Positions 14,846-14,999 of a stretch of 14,999 nucleotides of DNA are shown here, piece by piece. A program made the position numbers and the translations under genes. Under the pieces are notes generated by a model. The model was not told the DNA's origin, did not search any database, and worked only from the letters and a program-made list of their open reading frames with translations. This DNA comes from SMTZ1-83 sp048884925. Its GTDB lineage: Archaea > Asgardarchaeota > Thorarchaeia > Thorarchaeales > Thorarchaeaceae. Positions within the stretch are counted from its first letter, which is position 1. The number at the start of each line of letters is the position of its first letter. The stretch lies in the NCBI GenBank assembly GCA_048884925.1, contig JBHLQK010000052.1:1-14999 (forward strand), given 5' to 3'.

Positions 14846-14955
14846 TGGTGGGCCCGGGGTGACATTCAGTCACGGTAGCTAACGTACCGCGGCTTTTGAA
14901 CACCCGACATCCGCCTTATCAGAGCGGCGCAATAACCAGGCTATGCCACGGGCCC
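14846..14955 (-). tRNA. tRNA-Ile(GAU) with a T-loop intron
   Basis: Read on the minus strand from 14955, all cloverleaf parts can be placed. Acceptor GGGCCCG pairs with CGGGCCC (14850-14856). U8 and a D-arm with G18 G19 follow (the last D-stem pair is U-U). The anticodon stem CCGCU/GGCGG carries loop CUGAUAA, giving anticodon GAU (isoleucine AUC/AUU). The variable loop is AUGUC, and the T-stem is GGGUG/CACCC. The T-loop is interrupted by 32 nt; after removal it reads UUCAAAU. Discriminator A is at 14849, and CCA (14846-14848) is encoded directly after it. A TATA-like box lies about 30 nt upstream. No alternative anticodon assignment fits. Confidence 0.95.
14863..14894 (-). other. 32-nt archaeal tRNA intron at position 59/60
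   Basis: The intron sits between A59 and U60 of the T-loop. It is framed by a bulge-helix-bulge motif: T-stem GGGUG/CACCC, then a 4-bp helix UUCA/UGAA, with 3-nt bulges AAA on the 5' strand and UGU on the 3' strand. An intron hairpin with core CGCGGUA/UACCGUG follows. Cutting after the second base of each bulge restores a normal seven-base T-loop. Splicing would be done by the archaeal tRNA-splicing endonuclease and ligase. Most archaeal tRNA introns are at 37/38; T-loop sites are less common. Confidence 0.9.
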
Positions 14956-14982
14956 CGCGCTTTAGTCTGCACATGGGTCCGG

Positions 14983-14989
14983 ATAAAAA
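14983..14989 (-). promoter_or_regulatory. TATA box of tRNA-Ile
   Basis: TTTTTAT on the minus strand is centred about 31 nt upstream of the tRNA 5' end at 14955. That is the spacing expected for an archaeal TATA box with transcription starting a few bases before the mature tRNA. Confidence 0.55.
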
Positions 14990-14999
14990 CATATTGGCC

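Noticed and set aside
1..14999. CRISPR array, insertion sequence or prophage
   Set aside because: No regularly spaced repeats, transposase, integrase or phage structural motifs were seen on either strand.

Overview
The window reads as a chromosomal segment from an archaeon. The evidence is AT-rich TATA-like boxes about 45 nt before well-defined starts, short Shine-Dalgarno motifs (GGTG, GAGG), and above all a tRNA-Ile gene interrupted by a short intron with a textbook archaeal bulge-helix-bulge splice motif. An Asgard-type lineage (for example Thorarchaeota) is my guess from general gene style; the sequence alone does not prove it. There is no insertion sequence, CRISPR array or prophage. Coding density is high and no gene-free stretch exceeds 300 bases.

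Layout. 1-567: 3' part of an isoprenylcysteine-methyltransferase-like membrane protein. 725-1434: two small membrane or secreted ORFs that may be one protein made by -1 ribosomal frameshifting (an A7 slippery run, a stop, a 6-nt spacer, a GC hairpin, and an open -1 frame). 1613-5080 (minus): an OFA-family carboxylate transporter followed by AMP-forming acetyl-CoA synthetase, separated by a strong terminator. 5238-9088 (plus, divergent from the transporter): two tandem paralogues, each an acetyl-CoA hydrolase/CoA-transferase fused to a GNAT acetyltransferase domain. 9093-9572 (minus): a thioredoxin-like protein. 9698-10906 (plus): a metal-dependent amidohydrolase of the prolidase/imidazolonepropionase type. 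10919-11770 (minus): a nucleotidyltransferase-fold protein. 11915-12787 (plus): a DUF416/YjaG-like protein with a C-terminal extension. 12823-14085 (minus): a multi-cluster radical SAM protein. 14265-14720 (minus): a small GNAT acetyltransferase. 14846-14955 (minus): tRNA-Ile(GAU) with a T-loop intron.

The core of the window (1613-9088) looks like a short-chain carboxylate module. The transporter would move acetate or a related acid, Acs would activate it with ATP, and the CoA-transferase fusions would exchange CoA between acids. The fused GNAT domains resemble those of Pat-type protein acetyltransferases, and Acs carries the conserved acetylatable lysine motif, so a local acetylation switch on Acs is a plausible but unproven link. 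The remaining genes look like unrelated single-gene units, mostly in convergent pairs with very short gaps.

The observations most worth a second look are the frameshift candidate at 979-1008, the T-loop (59/60) tRNA intron at 14863-14894, the CoA-transferase/GNAT pair beside Acs, and the radical SAM protein carrying two 4Fe-4S motifs and one 2Fe-2S motif.
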